Below, one piece after another: positions 26,980-34,492 of a DNA stretch of 40,756 nucleotides (within the stretch, counting starts at the first letter, position 1; each line of letters opens with the position of its first letter). The translations under genes were made by a program, and so were the position numbers. Source of the DNA: CAUJGP01 sp964612425 (GTDB taxonomy: Bacteria; Bdellovibrionota; Bdellovibrionia; Bdellovibrionales; Bdellovibrionaceae); contig CAZTDX010000029.1 in the NCBI GenBank assembly GCA_964612425.1, forward strand, positions 1 through 40,756. Direction: 5' to 3'. Below the pieces are notes generated by a model, which was given only the letters and a program-made list of their open reading frames with translations, had not been told where the DNA came from and did no database searches.

Positions 26980-27495
26980 CTAAAAATTAAGCCCCAATTG
27001 TAACGATCCATTGCCTGCCGAAATATAGGAGATGTAGAAATCAACACTACCGGACATAAAAAAGAGCCCTGCGCCTCCAAAACCACCACTAGCAGAAGCA
27101 CTTGCCCCTGAGTTATTTCCGCTCTGCGCTCCAACTCCAAAAAAAGTTCCACCCTGCAAGTAAGGTCTTACAGAGCCCGAACCAAATAAATATTTAAAGT
27201 TGAGATCTCCTCCTGCTGAAACACTCACATTTTTAGAATTCGAGTTTGACGAATTAGAAGAATTATTAGAATTGCTTTCACTCGAGTTCATATAGCCAAC
27301 GCCAACGTCAAAGGCCCACTGACTCCATAAACGCATAAAATTTATTCCAATTGTTGAATTTGGAGGATTATGATAACCAATTCCCCACGACCAACCATAG
27401 GAACTAGACCAGGACTTTGACCCCATAAAAACAATCGTTAAAAAAATAAAAGATAAAGACGCTAACTTTTTGAGTAAATAGTTTTTGTTTTTCAT
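26980..27495 (-). CDS. Small outer-membrane beta-barrel-like protein
   Basis: From the ATG at 27495 the protein has 171 residues: a signal peptide (KKLASLSFIFLTIVFMGSKSWS, cut near SWS/SS), then alternating aromatic/polar beta-type sequence (YGWSWGIGYH, WAFDVGVGYM, LNFKYLFGSG, VRPYLQGGTFFGVG, DFYISYIS) ending in LQLGLNF, with a terminal Phe as in outer-membrane barrels. A Ser/Asn-rich loop (ESNSNNSSNSSNSNSK) lies at about 85-100. The frame is open 12 codons further upstream to a TTG at 27531, but neither start has a good ribosome site. It resembles small OmpW/OmpA-like barrels only in style. It sits between the CapA-family gene and thrA on the same strand. Confidence 0.65.
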   Translation of the reverse strand: MKNKNYLLKKLASLSFIFLTIVFMGSKSWSSSYGWSWGIGYHNPPNSTIGINFMRLWSQWAFDVGVGYMNSSESNSNNSSNSSNSNSKNVSVSAGGDLNFKYLFGSGSVRPYLQGGTFFGVGAQSGNNSGASASASGGFGGAGLFFMSGSVDFYISYISAGNGSLQLGLNF

Positions 27496-27588
27496 TCTAT
27501 TATACTCAATGATTTTTTCTATTTTGGTCAACTCCCAAGAAACAGGGTCGAGTCCGATAATGAGCGAATCTAGCTATTCAAACAGCAT

Positions 27589-28866
27589 CTATGGGAGAGG
27601 ACTATTCGAAGAAGGCTTTTTAGCATTCTGATTCAACTGAATCATATTTATTGTACCAAACATTCCTTTGATATGCCCATACATTTCTGAATTGCCTTGA
27701 CTCGAACTAATAGGAGCGACTGTGTACTCACCCCTTTTTGTTCTTTGCATTTCTAATGGGAGGTATCGAACTTGGGCCACCTTAACTTTTCCGGATTCAT
27801 CTTTAGTCAGGTTTAAATTGAGCATGATCGATGCTCTGGTTTTGACCTTTTGAAATTGTCCACTCACAAAATTTCCAAGGGAATAAATAATAAATGTTTC
27901 TTCTCCCTTTTTGTTTATATACTTTTCCCAAGGTTGTAAAACATGAGGGTGGGCTCCTAAAATAGCAATAGCACCTTCATCAATAAAAGATCGATAGAGG
28001 GATACTTGAGAACTCTCCGGCAAATCTTCATACTCTTTACCTACATGAGGTGTTACTATTACAGCATCAATTCTGCTATCATTCGATAACTCCTTGATCA
28101 TAGCTAACACTCTTTTTCTATGATGATAGCAATGCAGCACTTGCCCCAGATCATCAGTTGTTCCATTCGTACTAAATGTACAAGCAAGCCAAGCAATTCT
28201 AAATCCTTTGCGCTCAATAATTGTGGGCCAAACCTCCATATCACGTTGAAGGTTTTCGCTATGTCTTGTTCCAGTATATGGGAGGTTATGTTTTTGGAGT
28301 GTTTCGGTCGTTCGATCGACACCATGACTTCTGTGATCAAGCGCATGATTATTAGCAGTAGAAACCACATCAAATCCCGAATCTATAAGATCAGTCACTA
28401 AACTTTCATGATAATTAAAGCGAGGGTAACTCGAATAAACATCTTGATCAAAAACGTTCCCTGGGTCTGGAACAAATTGCCCCTTAGTATTCACTCCAGG
28501 AGCCACCGGTCCCTCTAAATTTCCATAGGTCATATCCGCACCGCTCAAATACGGCATGAGATTCTTCCACAAACTTTTATGCCCATCTGGAGAGCGCAGG
28601 GCTTGTTCATGCAAAGGTTGATGCAATAGGATATCTCCCACAGCTACGATGGATAATTGATCTTCAACTCTTTCATCACTTGAGGACTGAACAGCACTGC
28701 CAATGTTATTAAAAGTGCTCAGACTACTATCTGCAGAAAAAATCAGTCCTGCTTTTGATTTTGTTGCAATGTCAGATATTTCTTTATCTGAGGCAGCAGA
28801 TGCTAAATAAGAAAATCGAACAATAAAAATAAAGATTAAAGCAAAGTTAATTGTATTTTTTTTCAT
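27589..28866 (-). CDS. CapA / PgsA-like metallophosphatase-family protein, exported
   Basis: A 425-residue protein with a signal peptide (MKKNTINFALIFIFIVRFS, cut after ASA). The PGA_cap domain covers about residues 72-350: AVGDILLHQPL, YGNLEGPVAPG, STANNHALDHRSHGVDRT, VTPHVGKEYEDLP, GAHPHVLQPWEKY and IYSLGNFVSG, the metal-binding Asp/Asn/His set of the calcineurin-like superfamily. CapA proteins act in poly-gamma-glutamate export or cell-surface polymer handling, but no capB/capC partner is present here, so a different surface substrate is likely. The ATG has no visible Shine-Dalgarno. It lies between flgJ and the small barrel gene, all on the minus strand, 85 bp after flgJ. Confidence 0.85.
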   Translation of the reverse strand: MKKNTINFALIFIFIVRFSYLASAASDKEISDIATKSKAGLIFSADSSLSTFNNIGSAVQSSSDERVEDQLSIVAVGDILLHQPLHEQALRSPDGHKSLWKNLMPYLSGADMTYGNLEGPVAPGVNTKGQFVPDPGNVFDQDVYSSYPRFNYHESLVTDLIDSGFDVVSTANNHALDHRSHGVDRTTETLQKHNLPYTGTRHSENLQRDMEVWPTIIERKGFRIAWLACTFSTNGTTDDLGQVLHCYHHRKRVLAMIKELSNDSRIDAVIVTPHVGKEYEDLPESSQVSLYRSFIDEGAIAILGAHPHVLQPWEKYINKKGEETFIIYSLGNFVSGQFQKVKTRASIMLNLNLTKDESGKVKVAQVRYLPLEMQRTKRGEYTVAPISSSQGNSEMYGHIKGMFGTINMIQLNQNAKKPSSNSPLP

Positions 28867-28894
28867 AGTGGCTGTATTTTTGCCACACCAGGGT

Positions 28895-28913
28895 CTAAAT
28901 ATAAACTATTTAG
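28895..28913. repeat. 7-bp inverted repeat between flgJ and the CapA-family gene
   Basis: CTAAATA (28895-28901) and TATTTAG (28907-28913) flank a five-base loop and are themselves bordered by GGGTC on each side. It is AT-rich without a following T-run, so it is more likely an operator-like dyad or weak processing hairpin than a terminator. Confidence 0.35.
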
Positions 28914-28951
28914 GGTCGAATTTGTAAAATGGTAAATAAAAGTGACAAAAA

Positions 28952-29623
28952 TTATTTGAGTTCGGTCAGTTTCCAGTAAAAGTCTTTAGAATTTGGCTTC
29001 AAGGTGCCAACTTCAGCTCCAGCCTTCAACTTCATTCCTGGCTCGCCCTTAAAATTTAAAAAATCTCCTACGAGTTGGGATTTAACGCCTTGATGCTTTA
29101 ACTCAATGACTCGCATTCCATTTTCTAAAGCATAACTACCCAGCCATTCTCCTTCCCAGGGGGCTTCGATCGAAGTAGGATCTTTTTTTTGCGAATCAGC
29201 TTCTTGACTAAACTTAATTGATTTATTTTTAACTTCAACGGTTGCACTCCACTGGTCTTTTTGTGTCAGTGGCAAAGGTCCTCTAACCTTTTCGTTTGGA
29301 ACTTTAATTCCTAGGAGTTCCCCATACTTAGATAATAATTGATCATAAATGATTTTACCCAAGCCGATCCCGCCACGATCTCCCCAAGATTCTACATACT
29401 GATGATCTAATTCTTCTCGATAGTATTTTTCGGCAAAACTCGATGGCATCACTTGGCTCTCAGAAACCGTTGTGCGCATTTGCTTTACCATTTCGCGCAA
29501 GAATTGCTTTTCATAAAGTGAGGCGACATCCTGTAGCTGCTTCTCAGGGCCTGGAGCGGCCGGAGCTTTAGCCTGAGATCCCTTGAATTCGCTAACTACA
29601 TTTTGTTTTGTTTTGATATCCAT
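28952..29623 (-). CDS. flgJ: FlgJ-like flagellar rod-binding protein without the hydrolase domain
   Basis: Residues about 30-100 match the FlgJ N-terminal rod-binding domain: VASLYEKQFLREMVKQMR, then FAEKYYREELDHQYVESWGDRGGIGLGKIIYDQLL. This part caps and organises the growing rod in the periplasm. The muramidase half of enterobacterial FlgJ is absent; the C-terminal 100 residues are a Lys-rich linker and a short beta-type region (GEWLGSYALENGMRVIELKHQG, KLKAGAEVGTLKP) I do not recognise. The total of 223 compares with about 313 in enterobacteria. The ATG (ATGGAT) has no obvious ribosome site and follows the structured RNA region by about 45 bases, so its translation may be regulated. Last flagellar gene of the operon. 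Confidence 0.85.
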   Translation of the reverse strand: MDIKTKQNVVSEFKGSQAKAPAAPGPEKQLQDVASLYEKQFLREMVKQMRTTVSESQVMPSSFAEKYYREELDHQYVESWGDRGGIGLGKIIYDQLLSKYGELLGIKVPNEKVRGPLPLTQKDQWSATVEVKNKSIKFSQEADSQKKDPTSIEAPWEGEWLGSYALENGMRVIELKHQGVKSQLVGDFLNFKGEPGMKLKAGAEVGTLKPNSKDFYWKLTELK

Positions 29624-29654
29624 AGTTTTTATTTTGTAACAACTGACATTGAGA

Positions 29655-29845
29655 GAAAAGAAAAAGTGGGGAGGTTAAGTTCTGAATCCTGTGCATCCTG
29701 CACTGACTCTCTAAGCTTCGGCCTATTATCACCAATCCTTGGTGTGCTGACCTCATGCTCTTGTTTCCTGCGAGAAACTCTTTTGCTCTAACCTTCCATG
29801 GTTCGTGATTCTTACTCACCCTCCCCGAACCATAATCACATCCAT
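29655..29845 (-). ncRNA. Candidate CsrA-sequestering RNA (CsrB/RsmZ-like) between flgI and flgJ
   Basis: Read on the minus strand, this gap holds a series of small hairpins displaying GGA. Order 5' to 3': ACATGGATGT (29838-29847); AACC-ATGGAA-GGTT (29790-29803); GTTTC-TCGCAG-GAAAC (29763-29778, GGA at the loop edge); CACCAA-GGA-TTGGTG (29730-29744, exact triloop); GTGCA-GGA-TGCAC (29691-29703, exact triloop); then CACAGGATTC. A long-range stem GGGGAGG (29820-29826) with CCTCCCC (29668-29674) closes the unit, and a T-rich run follows (29655-29667). CsrA binds ANGGA/AGGA in hairpin loops, and E. coli CsrB repeats read CAGGA(U/A/C)G; several motifs here fit. The 5' end is uncertain: a -10-like CATAAT lies at 29849-29854. 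It could instead be a cis-acting leader of flgJ processed from the operon transcript. Confidence 0.5.
29798..29833 (-). promoter_or_regulatory. 8-bp hairpin competing with the closing stem of the RNA candidate
   Basis: On the minus strand ATGGTTCG (29826-29833) is exactly complementary to CGAACCAT (29798-29805) across a 20-base loop. The loop contains the 5' half of the GGGGAGG closing stem, and the 3' arm overlaps the AACC-GGTT hairpin. So the RNA has either two exclusive folds or a pseudoknot, which is typical of switchable regulatory RNAs. Confidence 0.45.
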
Positions 29846-29914
29846 GTAATTATGGTATTAAAAACAAACTTACTTTTAGTGTAATTAAAAATATAAAAAT
29901 CCTGTAGAACTTTT

Positions 29915-30931
29915 TTACAAAATTTGCAATTCCCCGTGCAAAGCTCCAGCTGCCTTTATGGACTGAAGTATAGTTATCAGGTCTTTAGGAGAGATTCCAA
30001 GCTTATTTAGGCCTTGAACCAACTCTCCCACATTGGCAGCCCCTCCAACAATCGCCATTTTTTCTTCTTGTACAGACTTATCACTTTTCTTTCCGTCGCC
30101 AGCTCCTGGAATTCGAATTGAAATAGATCCATGACTCAAAATTACTTTTGATATACGCACTTTATCGCCAATTACAACAGTTCCTGTTTTTTCATTAATA
30201 ACAACTTTCGCTTGCATATCAGGGTTCACTTCGATGGATTCAATGCTTGCTAAAAAGTCAACACCTCGACCTTCGAACTGTGGCGGAACCATAATATCGA
30301 TCGTAGCAGGATCTTTTGCTGAAGCATACAACCCACCTAATTCACGATTGATGGTGATCACGGCTCGTGCCGTAGTTGTAAAATCAGGATTATGTAAAGT
30401 TAAACGAAACATTTTTTTGGAATTAAAATCACTGGAAATATCTTTCTCAATCATTCCCCCATTAGGAATTCGACCCACTGTTGTATGAGCATCCTTCTCA
30501 GCACCAATAAAAACAGGGCCTTGTGCAACACCATACACTTCTTCGTTGGCTGCGCGCAATGGAGTCATTAATAAAGTTCCTCCAACAAGACTTGTTGAGC
30601 TACCAATAGAATTCACCATAACATCGATTGAGTTTCCTGCTTTTCCAAAAGCCGGCAAAGTTGCTGTCACAATAACGGCTGCAATGTTTTTACTTTCCAA
30701 GTCTTGATTTTCAAGCTTCATTCCTAATTTATCAAGCATTCTTACAAAACTTTTTTTGGTGAACTCATCCTTACTATCTCCCGTTCCCTTTAAGCCGATC
30801 ACTAACCCATAACCGATGAGTTGATTTTCACGTACTCCGCGAATATTCGCTATATCCTTTAGGCGTGATGCATAAACACTATTTATTGATAAACAATTTA
30901 TAATTAATATCAATAGCTTAATTAACCTCAT
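29915..30931 (-). CDS. flgI: Flagellar P-ring protein FlgI
   Basis: Forms the periplasmic P-ring around the flagellar rod. It has a signal peptide (MRLIKLLILIINCLSINSVYA, cut before SRLKDI) and the highly conserved family start RLKDIANIRGVRENQLIGYGLVIGLKGTGD, then DVMVNSIGSSTSLVGGTLLMTPL and GTVVIGDKVRISKV. The C-terminus (NVGELVQGLNKLGISPKDLITILQSIKAAGALHGEL) is canonical. Length 338 is slightly short of the usual 350-370, which is within family range. The ATG overlaps the flgH stop by 4 bp. A 291-bp gap with a structured RNA candidate follows. Confidence 0.96.
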   Translation of the reverse strand: MRLIKLLILIINCLSINSVYASRLKDIANIRGVRENQLIGYGLVIGLKGTGDSKDEFTKKSFVRMLDKLGMKLENQDLESKNIAAVIVTATLPAFGKAGNSIDVMVNSIGSSTSLVGGTLLMTPLRAANEEVYGVAQGPVFIGAEKDAHTTVGRIPNGGMIEKDISSDFNSKKMFRLTLHNPDFTTTARAVITINRELGGLYASAKDPATIDIMVPPQFEGRGVDFLASIESIEVNPDMQAKVVINEKTGTVVIGDKVRISKVILSHGSISIRIPGAGDGKKSDKSVQEEKMAIVGGAANVGELVQGLNKLGISPKDLITILQSIKAAGALHGELQIL

Positions 30932-31833
30932 TGCACACTTCTCCTTAAACTAACTATATCTAACTGAGGATCGAGTAATTTATTAGAGCTGATCCCTTCA
31001 TCAGAAAAGTCCTCAGGCCTTACTAAACCTGTCAGAATCACTCTGAATTCCTTTTTTCCAATCATAAATGATTGATGGCCTTTGACTCTATAATTTCCAT
31101 CACCCATCCGTTCAGCCACTCTCGTCGGAACAGAATCAACATTAATAGGTACATCAAGTTCACTGGTATTGTCTGCTTTATTATTTGTACTGTTTGTGAC
31201 TACTGAGTTTTGTTTTTGCTTATCATCGATTAATGTTTTCGCTGACTTACCCTCTTTATTGACACCAGCTGGGTCACGCCCATTAGAACTTGGATCATTT
31301 AATCCGTTCTCTGCTTCATTAGGAGCTCCATCACCAGAGCTATTCATCCCAAGCGTTGGTTGGCTGTTTACAATTTCCAATCGTGCGAGTAACTTTTTAA
31401 TGACACCAATTTTTGTCTCCATTTGACTTCGGGCATTTCCCTCTAATTTCACATTTAAGAGATCACCTTCTCGATGCAATTTATTTTGCGTAAATAAATA
31501 CGCTGATGGACCTTCAGTATTCCATAGCGAACCCGCTCGACTCCCTACATCACTCTCCTCTTCGAGACTTTTACGAGTGGATCTTTTATAACGACGATCA
31601 TTAAAAGTTCCAACGTTAGGATTTTCTGAAAATCGAATGGTTTCATCAACGGGAGCAGGCGGAGGTAACACCGGAGGTGCTACGACTACGTTTTCATTAT
31701 TATCTCCTGACCACCACTTTTTAATCGAAGCACAGTGGCAAAGAAAGAGCGATAAAAACCCACAAAGGATTTTCTTAGCAATTGAGGAATTTAACTTTAT
31801 TATAAAATACTTGTGATTCTGAATTTCAATCAT
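30928..31833 (-). CDS. flgH: Flagellar L-ring lipoprotein FlgH, with an extra low-complexity insert
   Basis: Forms the outer-membrane L-ring. The N-terminal signal ends FLSLFLCHC-ASI; Cys34 is the likely lipidated residue although His at -1 is unusual for a lipobox. The family stretch SLWNTEGPSAYLFTQNKLHREGDLLNVKLEG and the C-terminal VPTRVAERMGDGNYRVKGHQSFMIG...LTGLVRPED are clear. Between them an Asn/Ser/Gly-rich insert of about 65 residues (about 160-220) makes the protein 301 long rather than the usual 220-240. ATGA overlaps with both flgA and flgI indicate coupled translation. Confidence 0.93.
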   Translation of the reverse strand: MIEIQNHKYFIIKLNSSIAKKILCGFLSLFLCHCASIKKWWSGDNNENVVVAPPVLPPPAPVDETIRFSENPNVGTFNDRRYKRSTRKSLEEESDVGSRAGSLWNTEGPSAYLFTQNKLHREGDLLNVKLEGNARSQMETKIGVIKKLLARLEIVNSQPTLGMNSSGDGAPNEAENGLNDPSSNGRDPAGVNKEGKSAKTLIDDKQKQNSVVTNSTNNKADNTSELDVPINVDSVPTRVAERMGDGNYRVKGHQSFMIGKKEFRVILTGLVRPEDFSDEGISSNKLLDPQLDIVSLRRSVQ

Positions 31834-32765
31834 TTCACCTCCACTAACCCTTTACCTAAAACGATTCCGGAGAGTATTTTTTGAGTGTCGAGATTTTTAA
31901 TTTTAATTAAATCCCCTCGCGAGCCACTTTGCTCTGCCTGCGCTTGTGATGACACTACAAAGTTATCTCCTTGAAACTGTATTTGAATGACTTGACCTTT
32001 TTCAACTAAGTTTTCAACTTTTAAAAATCGAGTATCAATAACACTCCCCTGGGCAATGACTTGCTGAGTGGTTCGACCGAGCAAGTCCTCAATTTTTGAA
32101 GCGTAGCTTGTTGCAAAGGTCGTATCCTTAGACTGCAATTCTAAATCATCGATCGTGAGTTTTTCATTTGGTGCTAAATTACGTCTGGCCACAGGTACTT
32201 TTTGCCACCATCGAAATTCTCCCGTAATCCAAAAGTTTTTTTCGTCGGCGTTCAGTAAAAATCGAAATTGATTTCGCCCTTCTATCTTAAACGAACTCCA
32301 CTGTATTTGTTTTGCTTTAGCACAATCAATCTTTGGCAAACTAACTCGATTGAACTCAATTTTTTTATCGCTACTATAAAATGAAAGTTCTGAGAGAATC
32401 CAAGGCTCTAAACTTGCCAATGTTAACTGAGGCTCTGATTTAATTTTTATTCGATCAGGAATTACCACTTCAACACTATTGAGACAGGCTGACCTGCCTT
32501 TTTTAAATCTCTGAATCACATTCTCGCGCGACTCGATTAAACGAGACTCCATTTTTGAAACCGAAGTTCCCTCTTCACTCAATACCAACGACCACGGACT
32601 GAGTGTATCGAGACATTCTTTCTCTTTGTTTGTGAGTCCTGAAATCACCACTCCCCAAGATAAATTTCCGCCACAAGTTGTGATCTCTTTTTCAGTAAAG
32701 GTCAAAATACGACTTTCTTTGGACCAACTAAAAATTATTTGAAACAACAAACTCAATAAAATCAC
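31830..32765 (-). CDS. flgA: Flagellar P-ring assembly chaperone FlgA
   Basis: Periplasmic chaperone for FlgI. The C-terminal SAF/ChapFlgA region is clear: VPVARRNLAPNEKLTIDDLELQ, then IEDLLGRTTQQVIAQGSVID, LVEKGQVIQIQFQGDNFVVSSQAQAEQSGSRGD and IVLGKGLVEV. The start is a GTG at 32765 with GAGG six bases upstream, giving a short hydrophobic signal (ILLSLLFQIIFSWS). The N-terminal half (about 150 residues) is poorly conserved, as usual for long FlgA proteins. It begins 2 bp after the flgG stop and overlaps flgH by 4 bp. Confidence 0.92.
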   Translation of the reverse strand: MILLSLLFQIIFSWSKESRILTFTEKEITTCGGNLSWGVVISGLTNKEKECLDTLSPWSLVLSEEGTSVSKMESRLIESRENVIQRFKKGRSACLNSVEVVIPDRIKIKSEPQLTLASLEPWILSELSFYSSDKKIEFNRVSLPKIDCAKAKQIQWSSFKIEGRNQFRFLLNADEKNFWITGEFRWWQKVPVARRNLAPNEKLTIDDLELQSKDTTFATSYASKIEDLLGRTTQQVIAQGSVIDTRFLKVENLVEKGQVIQIQFQGDNFVVSSQAQAEQSGSRGDLIKIKNLDTQKILSGIVLGKGLVEVK

Positions 32766-32767
32766 AA

Positions 32768-33553
32768 TTACCTCATATTATTAGTCGATTGAAGCATCTG
32801 ATCCGCCGATTGAATGACTTTAGAGTTGGTTTCATAAGCTCTTTGAGCTGTAATCATATTCACCATTTCATCCACAATATTCACATTACTTCCTTCTAGT
32901 TGCCCTTGCGCTAAATAACCAGATCCATTAAGTCCAGGGCGCACCGTTGCGGGTGCTCCGCTCGCTCCAGTTTGCATGAATAAGTTTTTACCCATTGATT
33001 TTAACCCTGAAGGGTTTACAAAAGTAACGATATCAATTTGCCCTAATTGTTGCGGAACCGTTTGCTGATCTTGGATCACGCTCACTTCACCGGATGGGGA
33101 AATTTCAACACCTCTAGCATTAGGTGGAATCACAATTTCTGGTTGCAATGCATTCCCATTTTTATCGACAATCTTACCTGTTGGGTCCTTTTTAAAGGCC
33201 CCATCGCGTGTGTAAGCAATTTGTCCATCAGGAGTGGCAACTTGAAAAAAACCACTCCCTTCAATTTGAATATCTAAAGTCCCTTTAGTGATCATTGCAG
33301 AACCCTGATCAAAGTCTTTTTGAATGGAAGCCGTTCGTACACCAAGTCCTGTTTGCACTCCCGTTGGGCTCACTGAGGTTAAGCCCGTAGCAGCTCCTGG
33401 CTCCTTGATCGTATGATACATAAGATCCTCGAACTCAGCTCTAGATTTTTTAAATCCCGCAGTATTTACGTTTGCCAAATTGTTGGCTATGACATCTAAA
33501 TTGGTTTGCTGTGCTTGCATGCCTGTTGCTGCTGTATTAAGACTCTTGATCAT
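32768..33553 (-). CDS. flgG: Flagellar distal rod protein FlgG
   Basis: A 261-residue axial protein. The N-terminal heptad region has MIKSLNTAATGMQAQQTNLDVIANNLANVNTAGFKKSRAEFEDLMYH and the C-terminus LEGSNVNIVDEMVNMITAQRAYETNSKVIQSADQML, both textbook FlgG. The TATGMQAQQ and YHTIKEPGA spans (FlgG-specific insertion between the N-terminal helix and the core) separate it from the FlgF-like protein upstream. GAGGAG lies nine bases before the ATG. It sits second in the operon, 41 bp after the flgF-like gene. Confidence 0.97.
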   Translation of the reverse strand: MIKSLNTAATGMQAQQTNLDVIANNLANVNTAGFKKSRAEFEDLMYHTIKEPGAATGLTSVSPTGVQTGLGVRTASIQKDFDQGSAMITKGTLDIQIEGSGFFQVATPDGQIAYTRDGAFKKDPTGKIVDKNGNALQPEIVIPPNARGVEISPSGEVSVIQDQQTVPQQLGQIDIVTFVNPSGLKSMGKNLFMQTGASGAPATVRPGLNGSGYLAQGQLEGSNVNIVDEMVNMITAQRAYETNSKVIQSADQMLQSTNNMR

Positions 33554-33594
33554 TTGTAAAACTCCTCTAATTAAAATTTATTTAATACTTAATT

Positions 33595-34404
33595 TTATTT
33601 AGGTACCACATTGACTAACTTATCTGCCATGGAATCATATGCTTGAATCGCTTTTTGGGTGCTTTCAAATAATCGCGTGGCACTGATCATATCAGTCATT
33701 TCTTGAACAATATTAACATTACTGGTTTCTATAAAACCTTGCTTTAAGTTTGGATTTACAACCGGATTAAACTGTGGATTCATATTGGGCTTAATGCCGT
33801 AGACTGAGGAGCCTTCTTTATGAAGGGCTTTTCTATCACTAACCTCAACGACAGAAAGCGCTCCAGCACTTTCTCCATCAATAGTGATATCTCCACTTTC
33901 TGAAATCGCAAATGAAGCTCCCCGAGGTATTTTGATGGTTCGCTGATCTATTGGCACCCCTGGCTCTGTTTTTTTGAGAACTGGCCATCCTTCGTGAGTC
34001 ACTAACTGTCCCTGCCCATCAAGAGTAAATGCCCCGTTCCGCGAAAATCGAACTCCTTTGGGTGAAGCAATCTCAAAAAATCCATTACCATCAATAGCAA
34101 GGTCTAATTGATTGCCTGTATGTTTTAATCCACCTTGTGAAAAATCAGAATAAGAACCTGCAGAATCAACATAACTTTTATCAATTCCTTGCATATCATA
34201 AAAACTTTCAATTGAGGCGGGAACTTTAGGGACTTGAATAACTTGCGGAGGTTTTTCTTGAGTTGTTAAGTACTCACGAAAAACTTGCGCATCTTTTTTA
34301 AAACCAGGAGTATTTACATTGGCCAAGTTGTTTGCTACCGTTTCCAACCTCAAATTTTGGGCCATTGAACCGCTCACGGCAGTATAAATTCCTTTTATAC
34401 TCAT
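33595..34404 (-). CDS. flgF: Flagellar proximal rod protein, FlgF-like
   Basis: A 269-residue rod/hook-family protein related to flgG: N-terminal MAQNLRLETVANNLANVNTPGFKKDAQVFREYL and C-terminal ETSNVNIVQEMTDMISATRLFESTQKAIQAYDSM. Position before flgG and the shorter core favour FlgF, although some genomes label such a gene a second flgG. AAGGA seven bases upstream sets the start. It is the first gene behind the sigma-54 promoter and so heads the flgF-flgG-flgA-flgH-flgI-flgJ transcript. Confidence 0.9.
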   Translation of the reverse strand: MSIKGIYTAVSGSMAQNLRLETVANNLANVNTPGFKKDAQVFREYLTTQEKPPQVIQVPKVPASIESFYDMQGIDKSYVDSAGSYSDFSQGGLKHTGNQLDLAIDGNGFFEIASPKGVRFSRNGAFTLDGQGQLVTHEGWPVLKKTEPGVPIDQRTIKIPRGASFAISESGDITIDGESAGALSVVEVSDRKALHKEGSSVYGIKPNMNPQFNPVVNPNLKQGFIETSNVNIVQEMTDMISATRLFESTQKAIQAYDSMADKLVNVVPK

Positions 34405-34492
34405 AAACTATCCTTGTTTATATTTAATTCCTATTCATTATCACGACCTAAAGCTGGAATTCATTGAAAACGGAATCCCCCAAATCAATAGA

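Noticed and set aside
27493..27522. Leaderless promoter (TATAAT directly before the ATG of the small barrel gene)
   Set aside because: The only -35-like TTGACC is 21 bases away, too far for a normal sigma-70 promoter, and TATAAT also reads as codons of the longer frame.
28104..28401. Overlapping open frames on both strands inside the CapA-family gene
   Set aside because: They lie fully within a clear domain-encoding gene and have no family features or ribosome sites; the same holds for the other antisense or out-of-frame ORFs inside strong genes.
28868..28885. Sigma-54-like TGGCAA...AGCC on the minus strand before the CapA-family gene
   Set aside because: The GG/GC spacing fits but the -12 element is poor, and the transcript would start inside the gene.
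29592..29819. A 75-codon open frame on the minus strand across the flgI-flgJ gap
   Set aside because: No ribosome site, no recognisable protein pattern, and it coincides with the hairpin-rich RNA candidate and overlaps the start of flgJ.
29655..29845. c-di-GMP-I (GEMM) riboswitch, SRP RNA, tmRNA or RNase P RNA in the flgI-flgJ gap
   Set aside because: The conserved cores (ACGCAAAGCC-type, SRP GGAA/AGCAG domain, tmRNA CCA end and tag, RNase P GAGGAAAGUCC) were looked for and not found. 6S RNA cannot be fully excluded, but the multi-hairpin shape does not fit.
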